From the NCBI GenBank assembly GCA_022592445.1, contig JABYQR010000012.1, forward strand, positions 124,001 through 188,000: 64,000 bases of DNA. Reading direction: 5' to 3'. The notes under the pieces were generated by a model. The model ran no database searches and was not told the origin of the DNA. It saw nothing but the letters and a program-made list of their open reading frames with translations. The DNA comes from Cytidiella melzeri (Eukaryota; Basidiomycota; Agaricomycetes; Polyporales; Irpicaceae). The position numbers were made by a program, and so were the translations under genes. Shown piece by piece: positions 1 through 10,360 of this stretch (position 1 is its first letter; every line of letters starts with the position of its first letter).

Positions 1-1256
1 GGAGAGAGCGGAGGAGGAGGGAGAAGGGAACGGCCTCGGCGACGGGCTCACAAACTTTGGTACAGCGCGATGTGTACCCCCTTGGGCGGGGTGTTTGGGA
101 GTTTCTACATCGAGGATGCGCCTTGGAGGGAGCGGAGGAGGAGGGAGAAGGGAACGGCCTCGGCGACGGGCTCACGAACATTGGTGCAGCGCAAGTGCAT
201 CCCCTTGGGCGGGGTGTTTGGGAGTTTCTACATCGAGGATGCGCCTTGGAGAGAGCGGAGGAGGGAGAAGAAAACGGCCTCGGCGACGGGCTCACGAACA
301 TTGGTGCAGCGCAAGTGCATCCCCTTGGGCGGGGTGTTTGGGAGTTTCTACATCGAGGATGCGCCTTGGAGAGAGCGGAGGAGAAGGGAGAAGGGAACGG
401 CCTCGGCGATGGGCTCACGAACATTGGTGCAGCGCAAGTGTACCCCCTTGGGCGGGGTGTTTGGGAGTTTCTACATCGAGGATACGCCTTGGAGAGGGCG
501 GAGGAGAAGGGAGAAGGGAACGGCCTCGGCGACGGGCTCACGAACATTGGTGCAGCGCAAGTGTACCCCCTTGGGCGGGGTGTTTGGGAGTTTCTACATC
601 GAGGATGCGCCTTGGAGAGAGCGGAGGAGGAGGGAGAAGGGAACGGCCTCGGCGACGGGCTCACGAACATTGGTGCAGCGCAAGTGCATCCCCTTGGGCG
701 GGGTGTTTGGGAGTTTCTACATCGAGGATGCGCCTTGGAGAGAGCGGAGGAGGGAGAAGAAAACGGCCTCGGCGACGGGCTCACGAACATTGGTGCAGCG
801 CAAGTGCATCCCCTTGGGCGGGGTGTTTGGGAGTTTCTACATCGAGGATGCGCCTTGGAGAGAGCGGAGGAGAAGGGAGAAGGGAACGGCCTCGGCGATG
901 GGCTCACGAACATTGGTGCAGCGCAAGTGTACCCCCTTGGGCGGGGTGTTTGGGAGTTTCTACATCGAGGATACGCCTTGGAGAGGGCGGAGGAGAAGGG
1001 AGAAGGGAACGGCCTCGGCGACAGGCTCACAAACTTTGGTACAGCGCGATGTGTACCCCCTTGGGCGGGGTGTTTGGGAGTTTCTACATCGAGGATGCGC
1101 CTTGGAGAGAGCGGAGGAGGAGGGAGAAGGGAACGGCCTCGGCGACGGGCTCACAAACTTTGTTACAGCGCGATGTGTACCCCCTTGGGCGGGGTGTTTG
1201 GGAGTTTCTACATCGAGGATGCGCCTTGGAGAGAGCGGAGGAGGGAATCTTCAGAG
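1..1256. repeat. G-rich minisatellite, ~123-bp units with a 489-bp higher-order repeat
   Basis: About ten head-to-tail units, measured by the recurring stretch GTTTCTACATCGAGGATGCG at about 101, 224, 344, 467, 590, 713, 833, 956, 1080 and 1204. Spacings are 123, 120, 123, 123, 123, 120, 123, 124 and 124 bp. The 120-bp units lack three bases in the purine-rich AGGAGGGAGAAG part. The order of variants repeats after 489 bp (224 to 713), so a four-unit block was itself duplicated. Most units are a multiple of three and stop-free, so three plus-strand frames stay open for over 1 kb. The two 124-bp units break any single frame and no domain is visible, so I do not call a gene. The array runs off the left edge. 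Confidence 0.93.
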
Positions 1257-1583
1257 CGATGGCGTGGTTTTGAGATTTGGACCCGAATGTAGAGCAATAT
1301 GCATTGACCGGTGGTGCGGTGGGGACAGGTCTTGTTATCACTGTCATTGTACTTAGGATACTTATTCCGCTGAGGAGGATGAATCAAAGTATTCAAGTTG
1401 CTGTAAGGCTCGCGCATCCGAGTCCGAGAGCTGATCCTGCCTCAAAGATCCAGATCTATCATCTAATCGTCCAGGCCCTTTCACGTGTGTGCGTCGTTCT
1501 GAAAAGTGGACGGATCACTACTAGCAAGTTCAAGCTCATCATTACCAGCATCTGGAAGTCTTCAAGTTTACAGAATTTTCATG

Positions 1584-1788
1584 ATGTCGTCAGCACAGCA
1601 GCAGCAAGGACAAACTATCAATATTGCAGACCTCGGGCGGATGTGAGGAGGCAGTTGGAAGATGTACGTTATTTCCGCAGCGAGAGTTTCATGGAACTTT
1701 GACAACCTAATATTCGCTCATGCAGGAACTTACACACCTCACGAACTCGTTCACTCAGCTGAATCAGGCCCACAGTACTTTACCATGA
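1584..1788 (+). pseudogene. Prefoldin subunit 5 (Gim5/Pfd5) fragment
   Basis: Two pieces resemble the N-terminus of the alpha-type prefoldin subunit 5. The first starts at ATG 1584 (MSSAQQQQGQTINIADL) and is followed, in a shifted frame, by DVRRQLED up to a GT donor at 1664. The second starts after an AG at 1725 and reads ELTHLTNSFTQLNQAHST, then meets a stop at 1786-1788. The ADL...DVRRQLE..ELTHLTNSF.QL.QA pattern fits the first helix of the family. The frame change inside the first piece and the absence of the remaining two thirds of the roughly 150-residue protein indicate a relic. In the cytosolic prefoldin hexamer the intact protein passes actin and tubulin to the CCT chaperonin. A functional copy should exist elsewhere in the genome. 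Confidence 0.6.
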
Positions 1789-2556
1789 TTGCGGCTTACT
1801 ACGGGCAACAGCTCTCTAAGGCGTACGCATCGAAGTTGTAGGAACTTTGTACCCTCGGAATCTCTCTCGTTGGTTTGTCTTGCATCTAGCTGCAGCATCG
1901 ATCGTGTCTGACTGAACACCGATGGGTTCCACTGGTGTCGATGGAGCCTCTCAGCTTACCAACTTGAATTATGCAGTCAGCTGCAGACCCTTAACGGCGA
2001 CACAATGCATACTCTATATCTACTCCCTATCAGGAAGCCAGAATGAACTCACTGCAGTCAGTGTACCTACACAAAAGCGACTGGCAGATAGGATTCACAA
2101 CGTACTTCTACGTCCCGTGAGCCTCCAAATGCAACTTCCTAGGTGCCCGAACGCAAGTCTGCTAATGTGCGAGCTCACAATCCCACAATGTCAATGTTCC
2201 TTGCTATCAAAGTGCGGTATAGGTGCACGCTTATGTGGTCATGTAAGCTCCGTCCTTTGCGTGCATGTTCGAGACACTGATCTTGGCCAGCAGTTCTCTA
2301 CATCGAAAGCAGACACACGAGCCGTGCAATGTTTCACTACGAATGAGCCAATCGGCTGACGACAGTTTGGGATACTACGTATCAAGCTTACGATCATACC
2401 ATCGACCAAACGCAAAGGACATGAAGGTAATTCAGCAACGCACCTTCGCAGAAGATTTGCAAGGACTGACATGCTGCCTCGTGATCATGAGCAGTAATTT
2501 GGTCATTGATTGCTTAGGGAAGATGTGAGCCGGCCACACCGATTGCAGGAGCTCTT
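1789..2556. other. No gene recognised
   Basis: The longest open frame (1922-2359, plus) has no recognisable domain and no gene-like splice structure. I see only unique sequence between two gene relics. Confidence 0.5.
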
Positions 2557-2572
2557 CTCATTGGCTCGCGCC
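2557..2572 (+). promoter_or_regulatory. CCAAT-box module shared by DUF6534 promoters (relic copy)
   Basis: CTCATTGGCTCGCGCC lies about 170-180 bp before the ATG of the DUF6534 relic at 2739. Near-identical copies, on the minus strand, stand at the same distance before the two complete close paralogs (8309-8324 and 12629-12644). ATTGG is an inverted CCAAT box. Conservation of sequence and spacing at three loci suggests a promoter inherited with the gene duplication. Confidence 0.55.
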
Positions 2573-2738
2573 TAGGGTCAATACCCTTTGAAGGCGATAT
2601 GGGTTTCCGCAGACAGCCTGCTGGCATGTATGTGTAAAGGAAACCTGCTTCATTCGCAGAGAGGCAGAGGGCCGCGCCCCCTTTTCAAGATCACTACAAG
2701 CACGCATCATCTTTCAACCAGCGCGAGCGGGGGCTAAG

Positions 2739-3335
2739 ATGGGGACGCCTCCTTTTACTACCACGGCAGTGCTTGGTATCACCCTAGACAATACGGTGGG
2801 TGCTTTTCTCATCGGTGGTTTCTTTGATGTACGTCCTGCATATCGCTACTTTGCGTCGCCTAATGAATCGCGTATCCTCTATGGCATTACGACGATGCAA
2901 ACAGTAAACGAGAAAAAACGACGGGAAGCTCCTCAAGACGTCTGTGAGTGAGTAAGTGTATTTCAGTCCTCCTCCTCACTCCCTGACTGAGAGACTTTCT
3001 CAGTCAGCAGCATCAGTGCGCATGGCATAATTTCCGACAAATGTCTTTACTGATCAGCGAGGAACATAGCTCCTACTGTTAACGGGTAAATTTATGTTAT
3101 ACTCACCATAGGTCTCGACATGCTAGATCCCAAACAAAATCCGGAGGTAATCTCTAAGTAAGCATATGCATATTTTACCGTGGTGTTTCTGTCAATCTCA
3201 CGGCACTGGCTTTCTTCTTCCTCCAAGGCTCTCGTATGCATCAACTTTGCGGCCAGCTCCGCCAAAAATGGCCTGGTTGCGCTCCGCCTTTGCTATTATT
3301 TGCAAATTTCTCGACATTTTTGAAAGAGGATCGGA
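2739..3335 (+). pseudogene. DUF6534 membrane protein, internally deleted relic
   Basis: Exon 1 (ATG 2739) gives LDNTVGAFLIGGFF. A second piece gives LYGITTMQTVN and ends at a GTGAGT donor near 2947, both as in the paralogs at 5986-8130 and 10361-12455. Inside exon 2 the YYQREHNDGKLL part is scrambled by small deletions. After about 280 bp a third piece (about 3225-3325) reads LVCINFAAS..., matching the late exon LVCVNFASSFAGDALVA of the paralogs, and then ends in a stop. The exons for the middle membrane segments and the C-terminus are missing. The gene is therefore a decayed, internally deleted copy on the strand opposite to its two close relatives, still carrying their promoter module. Confidence 0.7.
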
Positions 3336-3816
3336 CGTGCTTTGTGCAGAATATGTTCTGAATCAAGTTGTGGCCACCACAAACACATTCAGCGGCTAAC
3401 TTTATGGCTAAGACCCCAGGATTCTTGGAGATGACCTTCACACTCCTCCATCCGTTCGATGCCGTCGACAACCACAGACCGTTCTCAGACGACACGCACG
3501 TTGAGCTGTTCATAGACTTGCTTTACATGTAGCTTTGCTTTCGTCCTCTGCTACAATTCACAAATAAACGCCGTGTGCGATCACTTGCGGTGTCCAAGGT
3601 CCTTGATGTGCGACATTGGATCTTTCAGTGTTTCTCTCCTCAACTGCAACCAACTTGAATACTTGTCCCATTCCTCTGTCCTGGTCAAAGACCATTCAGC
3701 TTCCCTTCCTTTTTGCTTAATCTTTATTCTGCTGCTTGCTGCACCCACTTTCACTCACCAACTTCAAATAACCTTGGATACCAACTCATTTCATTCATCA
3801 AACAACAGTGCTGGCA
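3336..3816. other. Intergenic, upstream of the NDPK-like gene
   Basis: No supported gene. The last 200 bp are pyrimidine-rich (TTCCCTTCC, CACTTTCACTCACC), as is usual just upstream of basidiomycete start codons. Confidence 0.45.
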
Positions 3817-5518
3817 ATGTCGTCCCCTTCATCTTCTCATTTGTCTCCCGAGGCCCCAGCGGACGGTCAAAGAACCCCCCGGAGCCCAAGTAGCCCTGGC
3901 GCAAAGGTGTCGCGTACGGTCGCTATCATCAAGAGCCATGCCTTGGATCACCGGTTTGACATTGAGCAGAGAATCTCCGAAGCTGGTTTCGAAGTGCGTT
4001 CAGGTCCCACTTACACCTCTTCAGATGAATCTCATACTCGGTTGTAATCAGATTGTCAAAGAAAGACAACTTGAATTCGATGTCGAAACGGATCCAGAAA
4101 CCATGTTCGAGCTCTTCGGCGACGACTATATCTCCTTTGCGGAGTAAGTGCTGCCTTTGTACTTCTGCCTCTACGCGCGACGGCGAGGTGATTCCCTAAG
4201 CGGGCGGCTGATTTTTGCTTCCATAGAGGTCCCGTCTGGGTCTATGTACTCGAGAGGCGTAGAGCCGTGGAGGTTTGGAGAACATTGATGGGCGACGCCG
4301 ATCCCGAAATTGCTAGGGAGGAGACCTCTAACTCTCTTCGCGCGTTATACGGCATCTCCAAAGAGAAGAACGCAGTTATGGGCTCACCAGACGTCGAAAC
4401 CGCCGAAACGCAGATTCTCTCTATATTCGCTTCTTCTCCTCCGTTTCCTACCGGCGAACTTCCGGACGCCGGCAACGTAGATCCCTTTGCGTCTTATGCA
4501 CCCGACACCCAAGATTCTCGTCAAAGGACAGTATCAGGGGAGTCCCGCTCCTCAGCTCACAGTGGTAAGAACAGTGGAAGCGGGAGTGGCACCAACAAAC
4601 CCAAATTCCGTGCGCGTCCTCTCCCAGTGACGCATGTTAGTCCGGACATCGTCCCTCGTATGTCCCGTGCCGCGTCTCTGCGCGCAGGAATAGTAGAAAA
4701 CACACCAAAGAGATACCCTGCGACTGCAGAATCACTCGCCAAGACGTTCGCCGGCGTCCCTGGGCACAAACGCGCTGAAACAATTCCAGTCGCCTCTACG
4801 GCTCCTCCTGTGGTCGCGCCTCGCATGACTAAAGCTGCATCCCTCAGGCTCGGACAGCCAGTTGCTCCCAAAATGGAGCGACGTGCATCTTTGGGTGTTT
4901 CTTCACCTGCAGAGACATTCGAAGGTGTGCCGGGGCACAAGAGACGCGAGTCGATTGCTGTTGCAAGCACTAAACCTCCCGCTGTGGTTCCAAGGACAAA
5001 CCGCAGCGCAGCACTGCGAGTTGCGAAAGATGCAGCTGCACCACCTTCTTCTTTCCAATGTAAGTGATACACATTTCTGGAGACACGAGAGATTGACCGT
5101 TCGCAAAGTCCGAACACCAGGCACCATATCCCGCTCCTCTTCCCGCTCCTCTTTGGACCTGCCAGGAAACCAGCGTCCGACGATTCTGAGGCCCGCATCT
5201 GCCGCTGCCGTTCGCACCAACGGTACAACTGCCAAAGTTACCTCCCGACCTCCTTCCAGCGCCTCCAAGCCTTTGAACGGTTCTTCTGTGGCCAACAAAT
5301 CAGCTTCGAAGACCAACGGGGCTTCTGCAGAGAAGGTCACCAAAGCCAAACCCCGCATAAGCGTCGCACCCGCACCCCCCACGATCGCCCCTCGCACTAA
5401 CAAGAGTGCGTTGTTACGTGCCGCGAAGATGGCTTTGACGGGAGGAACGAACGGGACGGCGAAGGGATCAGCGAAGCAGTCCATCAAGAGAGAAACTCCG
5501 AAGCCGATTCGTGCTTGA
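3817..5518 (+). CDS. NDPK-like domain protein without catalytic His, repeat-rich C-terminal tail
   Basis: Four exons: 3817-3993, 4052-4143, 4227-5059 and 5109 (or 5121)-5518, about 503 residues. An in-frame ATG at 3808 is an alternative start. Residues ~33-155 follow the nucleoside diphosphate kinase fold: RTVAIIK, a helix DIEQRISEAGFEIVKE, GPVWVYVLE, A.EVWR.LMG, and SNSLRALYG. The active-site block NxxHGSDS of true kinases reads NAVMGSPD, so the phosphorylated His is Met141 (ATG 4378-4380), and the IKPD loop reads IKSH. Transfer of phosphate between nucleotides is therefore not expected. The remaining ~340 residues are low-complexity Ser/Pro/Ala and contain repeated blocks TF.GVPGHKR.E.I and five PR..(K/R).A.LR motifs. 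A scaffold or regulatory role is inference. The acceptor of the last intron is ambiguous by 12 bp. Confidence 0.85.
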
Positions 5519-5985
5519 ATGCACCACGCGCACTTTACACTTCTACCGCGTTTCTATGCTGGCTTGTCCTCTTCCCAGTGGTAACCACAATTATCACGAG
5601 TTTCATTGTCGTTTCCAAAGCGAGGCTCTCAGAGCGCTGTGCGCCTTTTTTCTTCTCTGGTTTCTCGAGTAGCGTGTCACTGTCCCCGTCCTTCCTGGAG
5701 CGGCTTTGCTCTTTTTGGCTACTTGTATCGTTTTCTTTCTCTTGGGTGACACACGCTTGCTTGCTTGGGTGCGGCCGCACAAAATAACCATTTATTCTTG
5801 TACCTTATGCTCTATCTCTATCGTATCTATGTCTGGACCGCCTATACCATCGTTTGTTGTATGAGTAGCAAAGTCTGAGGAGTAGTTTTCTGACAGTAAA
5901 GTTATTTCGAAAAAAGCGCGGTTACAATAGTTCGTGGCTACGCAGGATCGTTGTAGGTCATTTACAGAGGCAGGTAGTAGGAGAG
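5519..5985. other. Convergent intergenic region
   Basis: Lies between the 3' ends of the NDPK-like gene and the first DUF6534 gene. No gene is seen; the short frames on the minus strand are shadows. Confidence 0.5.
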
Positions 5986-8130
5986 CTAATCAGGTTGGAT
6001 GGCTGACTCAACTTCGTAATCGTGTGTGTGATATTCTAAACCGCATAGGAGGTTTCTGGATCGTCGAGGATAGCACCTGTTTTCGACGTGGAGGTCTGCT
6101 AATGCGGAATTAGTACATATACAGCAATTTATTCTCTGAACAGCAGAGATATTTTTTCCTCTTACTCTCTCTCTTTCTAGCTCTCGTTCAGCGATCCTAG
6201 ACCCTATTCCGGGCTGTAGACGAGAGGGAGTCATCGAGATCCTGACGCTGCCCAGCTCACGGATGCGTTCACGGTTGTTCAGCCTGAGGGTTGCGATCGG
6301 TGAGCAGCGGAAGGAGAGTGTGAGGCTTGCTTACATGGCCAAGTACGCGTTCACGTATACTACAAGCATTGATGAATGTAAACGAAGAAGGGTTGGAAAC
6401 AAAAGACTGTTATAGAACGTACGTTTGCTGACTTGTGTTAACACCGCTAGATAGACGAAGCTCTTCGAGGATACCAGGAACTATACTGCCTGTGTAAGCC
6501 AATGTCGGGTGAGGTCTTGTATCTTCAAGGGACTCACCAATATGAGAGCCACGCTTTGGACCATACTAGAAGTGTGCGGTCAGCGTTGAGGTGTAGGTTG
6601 TTGCCAACGGCAATGGCACATACGTAGTCAGCAGACCTTCAATATTGAGCGGAAGATGAGTGATAGAACATATGACAGTTGCGCGAATGGACTTACCGGT
6701 AGTGATAATGTACGCAGAGAGGGTCTTTATTATTTGTTCCATTCTTCATGATATAGTCAGCATTGTTTTGTTGCGTACCATCATGCTCAAATTTCTTGGC
6801 TGACCTCCCGAATCCGGTACGAGATGTCTGAAGTAGGTAGCACAGACAGACAGCGACGAGAGCATCCCCAGCGAAGCTTGAGGCAAAATTGACACATACG
6901 AGGGCCTGAAAACAAAAAGTATGTTGTGAGGCTGGTGGAGGCATCACGATAATGTAACTTACATTGAAGAGGCGATCCGGAGTGCCTAGCTTGACGCTTG
7001 TGTCGCGGGAACTATGCCTTGATGAGCACGGGAAGGACAAGCGCAACGAATGAAATAACGATGTTACCCTTTGATAGTGAGGGCTGTGCGGTAAGTTGCA
7101 TCAGTGAGAGTATACTGTGACGGTGAGTCCAGTATGCTCACCAATGCTGCTGCCTGCAGAAGGTGTGAGAATCAAGTCACATGAGGTACTGAAGTAAACT
7201 CACTCAAATCGACCACGCAAAGCACAGACTATGCAGAACATTGTCAGCCATCTTTGGAATGTCTTTGATCAAAGGACGTACGATAGCAAGTACGGGTACC
7301 CAGTTTCGAGTCACTGTTCATTTTGTGAAGGTTAGCACGCGGCGCGCCCAGAGGGCATGTTAGAATGACTGACGCTTTCGTATTCTTATCGCAAACAAGC
7401 TGTAACAGTGTTGAGTACGGATCGGCGCAAGTCAGACTTTGAAAGACTGACGATCGCACTGCTGCTTGTGTGACGGTCTGCGCGGGTTATACTAAATCCC
7501 AGAATATGATACATGTAGATGCGACTCGTGGAACTTACGATCACGAAGATGTGCAGCTGAATGCGGGGCAGTTCTGAGCTTGTGGTAGGATAAATCTCGT
7601 CTCATGTCACAGACGTACATCAACACTCCTGTGAATATGTTCTGTGCAGCTTGAAAAGACAACTATGAAAGGGTTGATGCTTACCAGACCATTGCTTCTC
7701 CAGTCACTGATCCAAAATCCCCATAATTTCGGATGAGATAGTAGTATAGGAAGTGAGAGATGAGGCCTATATCAACCGTTCCCAAGAGCCTATGACAGTA
7801 TAGTGTAAGATTTTCTCCCATGCAAGGAGATTACATATTTACCAAAGTACGGGAACCTATCAACATATTAGTAAGAGGATTACTTTATCGTGGAACACTC
7901 ACAGCTGTCTTGAGCAACTTTCCATCGTTATGCTCACGCTGATAATAGGCCATTGTCTGCATAGTTGTGATGCCATAAAGGCTACCTCGGATGTGAATGC
8001 TGAATTATGACACGCACTAGCGACGCGGATGAAGGACGTACGTAGTGCCGATCAAACCGCCGAAGAGTAGTGCACCTATAGTGTTGTTTGGATTGATACT
8101 GGCCACTGGCGTAGCGATGAGAGAAGACAT
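5986..8130 (-). CDS. DUF6534 multi-pass membrane protein, paralog 1
   Basis: Spliced by eye into about 20 exons, for example 8130-8042, 7981-7903, 7856-7843 (14 nt) and 7789-7685. The product is ~350-400 residues and reads as the family usually does: NNTIGALLFGGLIGT, LYGITTMQTMAYYQ, VLWLLGTVDIGLISHFLYYY, LFAIRIRKLTRNWVPVLAI, LGTPDRLFNALVCVNFASS, then LYVNAYLAMLNNRERIRE near the end. The spacing of hydrophobic blocks fits the seven-helix layout of DUF6534, whose function is unknown; plasma-membrane location is inference. Exons of 10, 14 and 18 nt occur, so short-read gene callers may miss parts. The C-terminal ~60 residues after the conserved LNNRERIRELG are unlike paralog 2 and their end at 5986 is less certain. 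A CCAAT-box module lies ~180 bp upstream. Confidence 0.85.
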
Positions 8131-8308
8131 CTGGGTCGTAGGCTCGTTCGGGAGGGCAGTACCAGAGCAGTTTCGAATAACGCGACAAAGACATTTCGCC
8201 GCTCTATAACTCTCTTCGAGGAAGACGCGGGCTTCCTTTACTGGCCTGCGCTGACCAGATAGAAGCTGGTGATTGCGTTCAGGTAAATTTGCGTCGACCT
8301 GTGACCTG

Positions 8309-8324
8309 GGCATGAGCCAATGAG
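8309..8324 (-). promoter_or_regulatory. CCAAT-box module upstream of DUF6534 paralog 1
   Basis: The plus strand reads GGCATGAGCCAATGAG, the reverse of CTCATTGGCTCATGCC. It sits 179-194 bp before the ATG at 8130 and is followed by a conserved TTTGAGCAAT further upstream. The same pair occurs before paralog 2. Confidence 0.55.
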
Positions 8325-9107
8325 GCGAGGTTCCGAGACTGATATCTCGTTTGAGCAATTGTCAAGAAGACCTCCGTGATGCAGCGTATCAGTCCCTGTG
8401 CGCAACTCTGAGTCTGCGAACAGTGTTGACTTGCCAGTACTTGAGTCGCCCATCGTCAACTGTGGAGGGGGAGAGGCCTGCGGTAATGCTAGCGCACCAC
8501 CGCGTAGATCACGTAAAAAAAACCCTGGTAAATGACTTGTTGTGTAACCTGAACAGTGCGCAGTGTGCTCGGCAGTGTGGCGCATCTCATGTACAACCAC
8601 GATCTGTCGATTTACGACGTGATTCAAATCTTGCAGATAGCGTACATGCGACATGGCTCAAGTTTTGAAATATTTGCTGCGAAGACTGGGAAGTTTCATC
8701 CGTTTATGTATATGTTCGGGGTCAAATGTAAGGTCACTCACTAGCAGACATGTTCAGTATGCACTGCAGGTATGTACCATGTGTTGACACCTGACTGTAG
8801 TTATGAGATCTTGATGAACAGACGTCCAAGAGGCAGTTGGCGATTTGGGAGTAAGCCTCTATCTCGCCATGGCACAGTCAGTTGGTAGCTTCACCGTTCA
8901 GTCCGGTATGTATGATAGAAAGTATGTATGTATTGGCCTGAGCAGGACGAAACGGAGGGAGTAGTTTATCGGCCCGGAGGTACAATAGAACCGGGCCGCA
9001 AATGCCTTACGTATTTGTCCAGGCGGTGGCCACAACCCTTCGTCCTATAAGTATCTGCCCTTGAACTCGAACGCACAATACTGCAACTGTAACATACAAC
9101 CACAACC
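8325..9107. other. Divergent intergenic region between DUF6534 paralog 1 and the MYND gene
   Basis: No supported gene. It should contain both promoters. The segment just upstream of 9108 (from about 9040) is rich in AACATACAACCACAACC-type sequence typical of a 5' leader. Confidence 0.45.
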
Positions 9108-9981
9108 ATGAGCACGGCCCAACAGTTTGACGTCTGCAGCAAATGCGGAACCGCACCTCAAGACGGAGCGCAGTTGCAGAGATGCTCTCGCTGCAAGTTG
9201 ACCTTCTATTGTGTAAGTCGCTCCTCGCACAGTATCGCATCGTTTCGCAGGTTTCGACACGTCTTCAGGGTGCCGACTGCCAGAACACAGCTTGGAAGAC
9301 ACACAAACGCGTTTGCAAGGCCCCGCCAGCATGCACTCTGAAGCTAACCGAACCGGGGAGTGCAGTAAAGGCGACGCGTCTCCTGGGTGGTCACAATCGA
9401 CCATTCTATCCTGTGGCGACAATAGTGCCAGCATCTCATCCGGTCTGGACTACTGGTGCTATCTCTCCTCTCTCGCAGATCGTCGGGCTGCCACTTCTCA
9501 TCCACCGTGAGCTTGAAGAAGTTCCAGTGAATGTACGGAACGACGCAGACAAGGATAACCAGGCAGTAACGTACCTCATGATTGACCCTGAAACCGGATA
9601 TGCCCCACCAAGGTACGTAGTGCTATGGATTGCTTGTCTATGGAGTCCAGAGAATGACTGCGAGAACGCAGGTGGCAAAAGAATATAGGACCTGTAAGTG
9701 AACCACCGGCTTCTCTGATGTGCGCGGGTTTATCTCATAGCCTATCACGCATTTTGCAGGTCACGATTGTTAGAGCGGACCATAAACCACTGACACCCGT
9801 TGCTTTCGAGATGATCTGGATGTTCTGCGATCGCGTCTTGGACCGCTTCGGAGATGGTCCAGAGTTCGCTATGCGCTTGTACAAGAAGGAGGAGTTCAAC
9901 AAGTTCTGCGAACAATACAAAGAAGATTATGCCAACAGCGTTCGCGCGGACGAGATCGATGCCCAAGAATTACCCCTGTGA
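9108..9981 (+). CDS. MYND-type zinc finger protein
   Basis: Four exons: 9108-9212, 9269-9612, 9672-9693 and 9760-9981, giving 230 residues. Residues 10-50 form a MYND finger once intron 1 is removed: C..C then C..C, then FYCGADCQNTAWKTHKRVC, the C4-C2HC zinc pattern. MYND fingers bind short proline-rich peptides in partner proteins. The rest (PRxxxxx...VTIVRADHKPLTP...FEMIWMFCDRVLDRFGDGP) is a conserved-looking globular part with no name I recognise; similar small MYND proteins are abundant in Agaricomycetes. Exon 3 is only 22 nt. The gene lies on the plus strand between two minus-strand DUF6534 paralogs. Target and cellular role are unknown. Confidence 0.85.
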
Positions 9982-10360
9982 GCGTCCCGAAACAAGTCAC
10001 CGTTGTGACAGCCTGTTGCCTTAGTAAGAGACCCAATGTACGGTAGTTCGAGATATACCAGGTGTAAACCATGAGTCTTCTTGTATCTTTGCAATGCGAT
10101 AGAGGGTATGCTTCCAACTGGAAAACACTGGCCACAAGCTAAAGCTGGTACAGCGGGAGGTAAGTGTCATCATGATAGGCAATTGGGGCGTGCGACGGAG
10201 GGTGTAGGCAAGACAGCGTTCATCATTGAGTGCGTACAACATCCTTCGATTGTCCAAATTTCGCTGGCACTAGCATCACCGGAAGGTGACAAGCCGACGA
10301 AGAGATCACTTTTCGAGTCAATCTTCTCGTCCTACACTGCATAAAACACATCTGATCCAC
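9982..10360. other. Convergent intergenic region
   Basis: Lies between the MYND gene and the 3' end of DUF6534 paralog 2. An open frame on the plus strand (10081-10344) has no recognisable domain. Confidence 0.45.

Noticed and set aside
57..1356. Three overlapping plus-strand frames of ~400 codons with 41-residue repeats
   Set aside because: All three arise from a 123-bp repeat without stops; 124-bp units break the register and there is no domain, promoter or splice evidence.
1277..1702. Open frame with a hydrophobic stretch (GGAVGTGLVITVIVLRIL)
   Set aside because: It overlaps the prefoldin relic in another frame and shows no conserved features.
8017..8358. Longer N-terminus for DUF6534 paralog 1 starting at 8358
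   Set aside because: Paralog 2 and the relic start at the equivalent of ATG 8130, and the extra residues cover the conserved promoter module.
10081..10344. Plus-strand frame downstream of the MYND gene
   Set aside because: A GVGKT-like piece is present but without the rest of a nucleotide-binding fold; no supporting splice structure.
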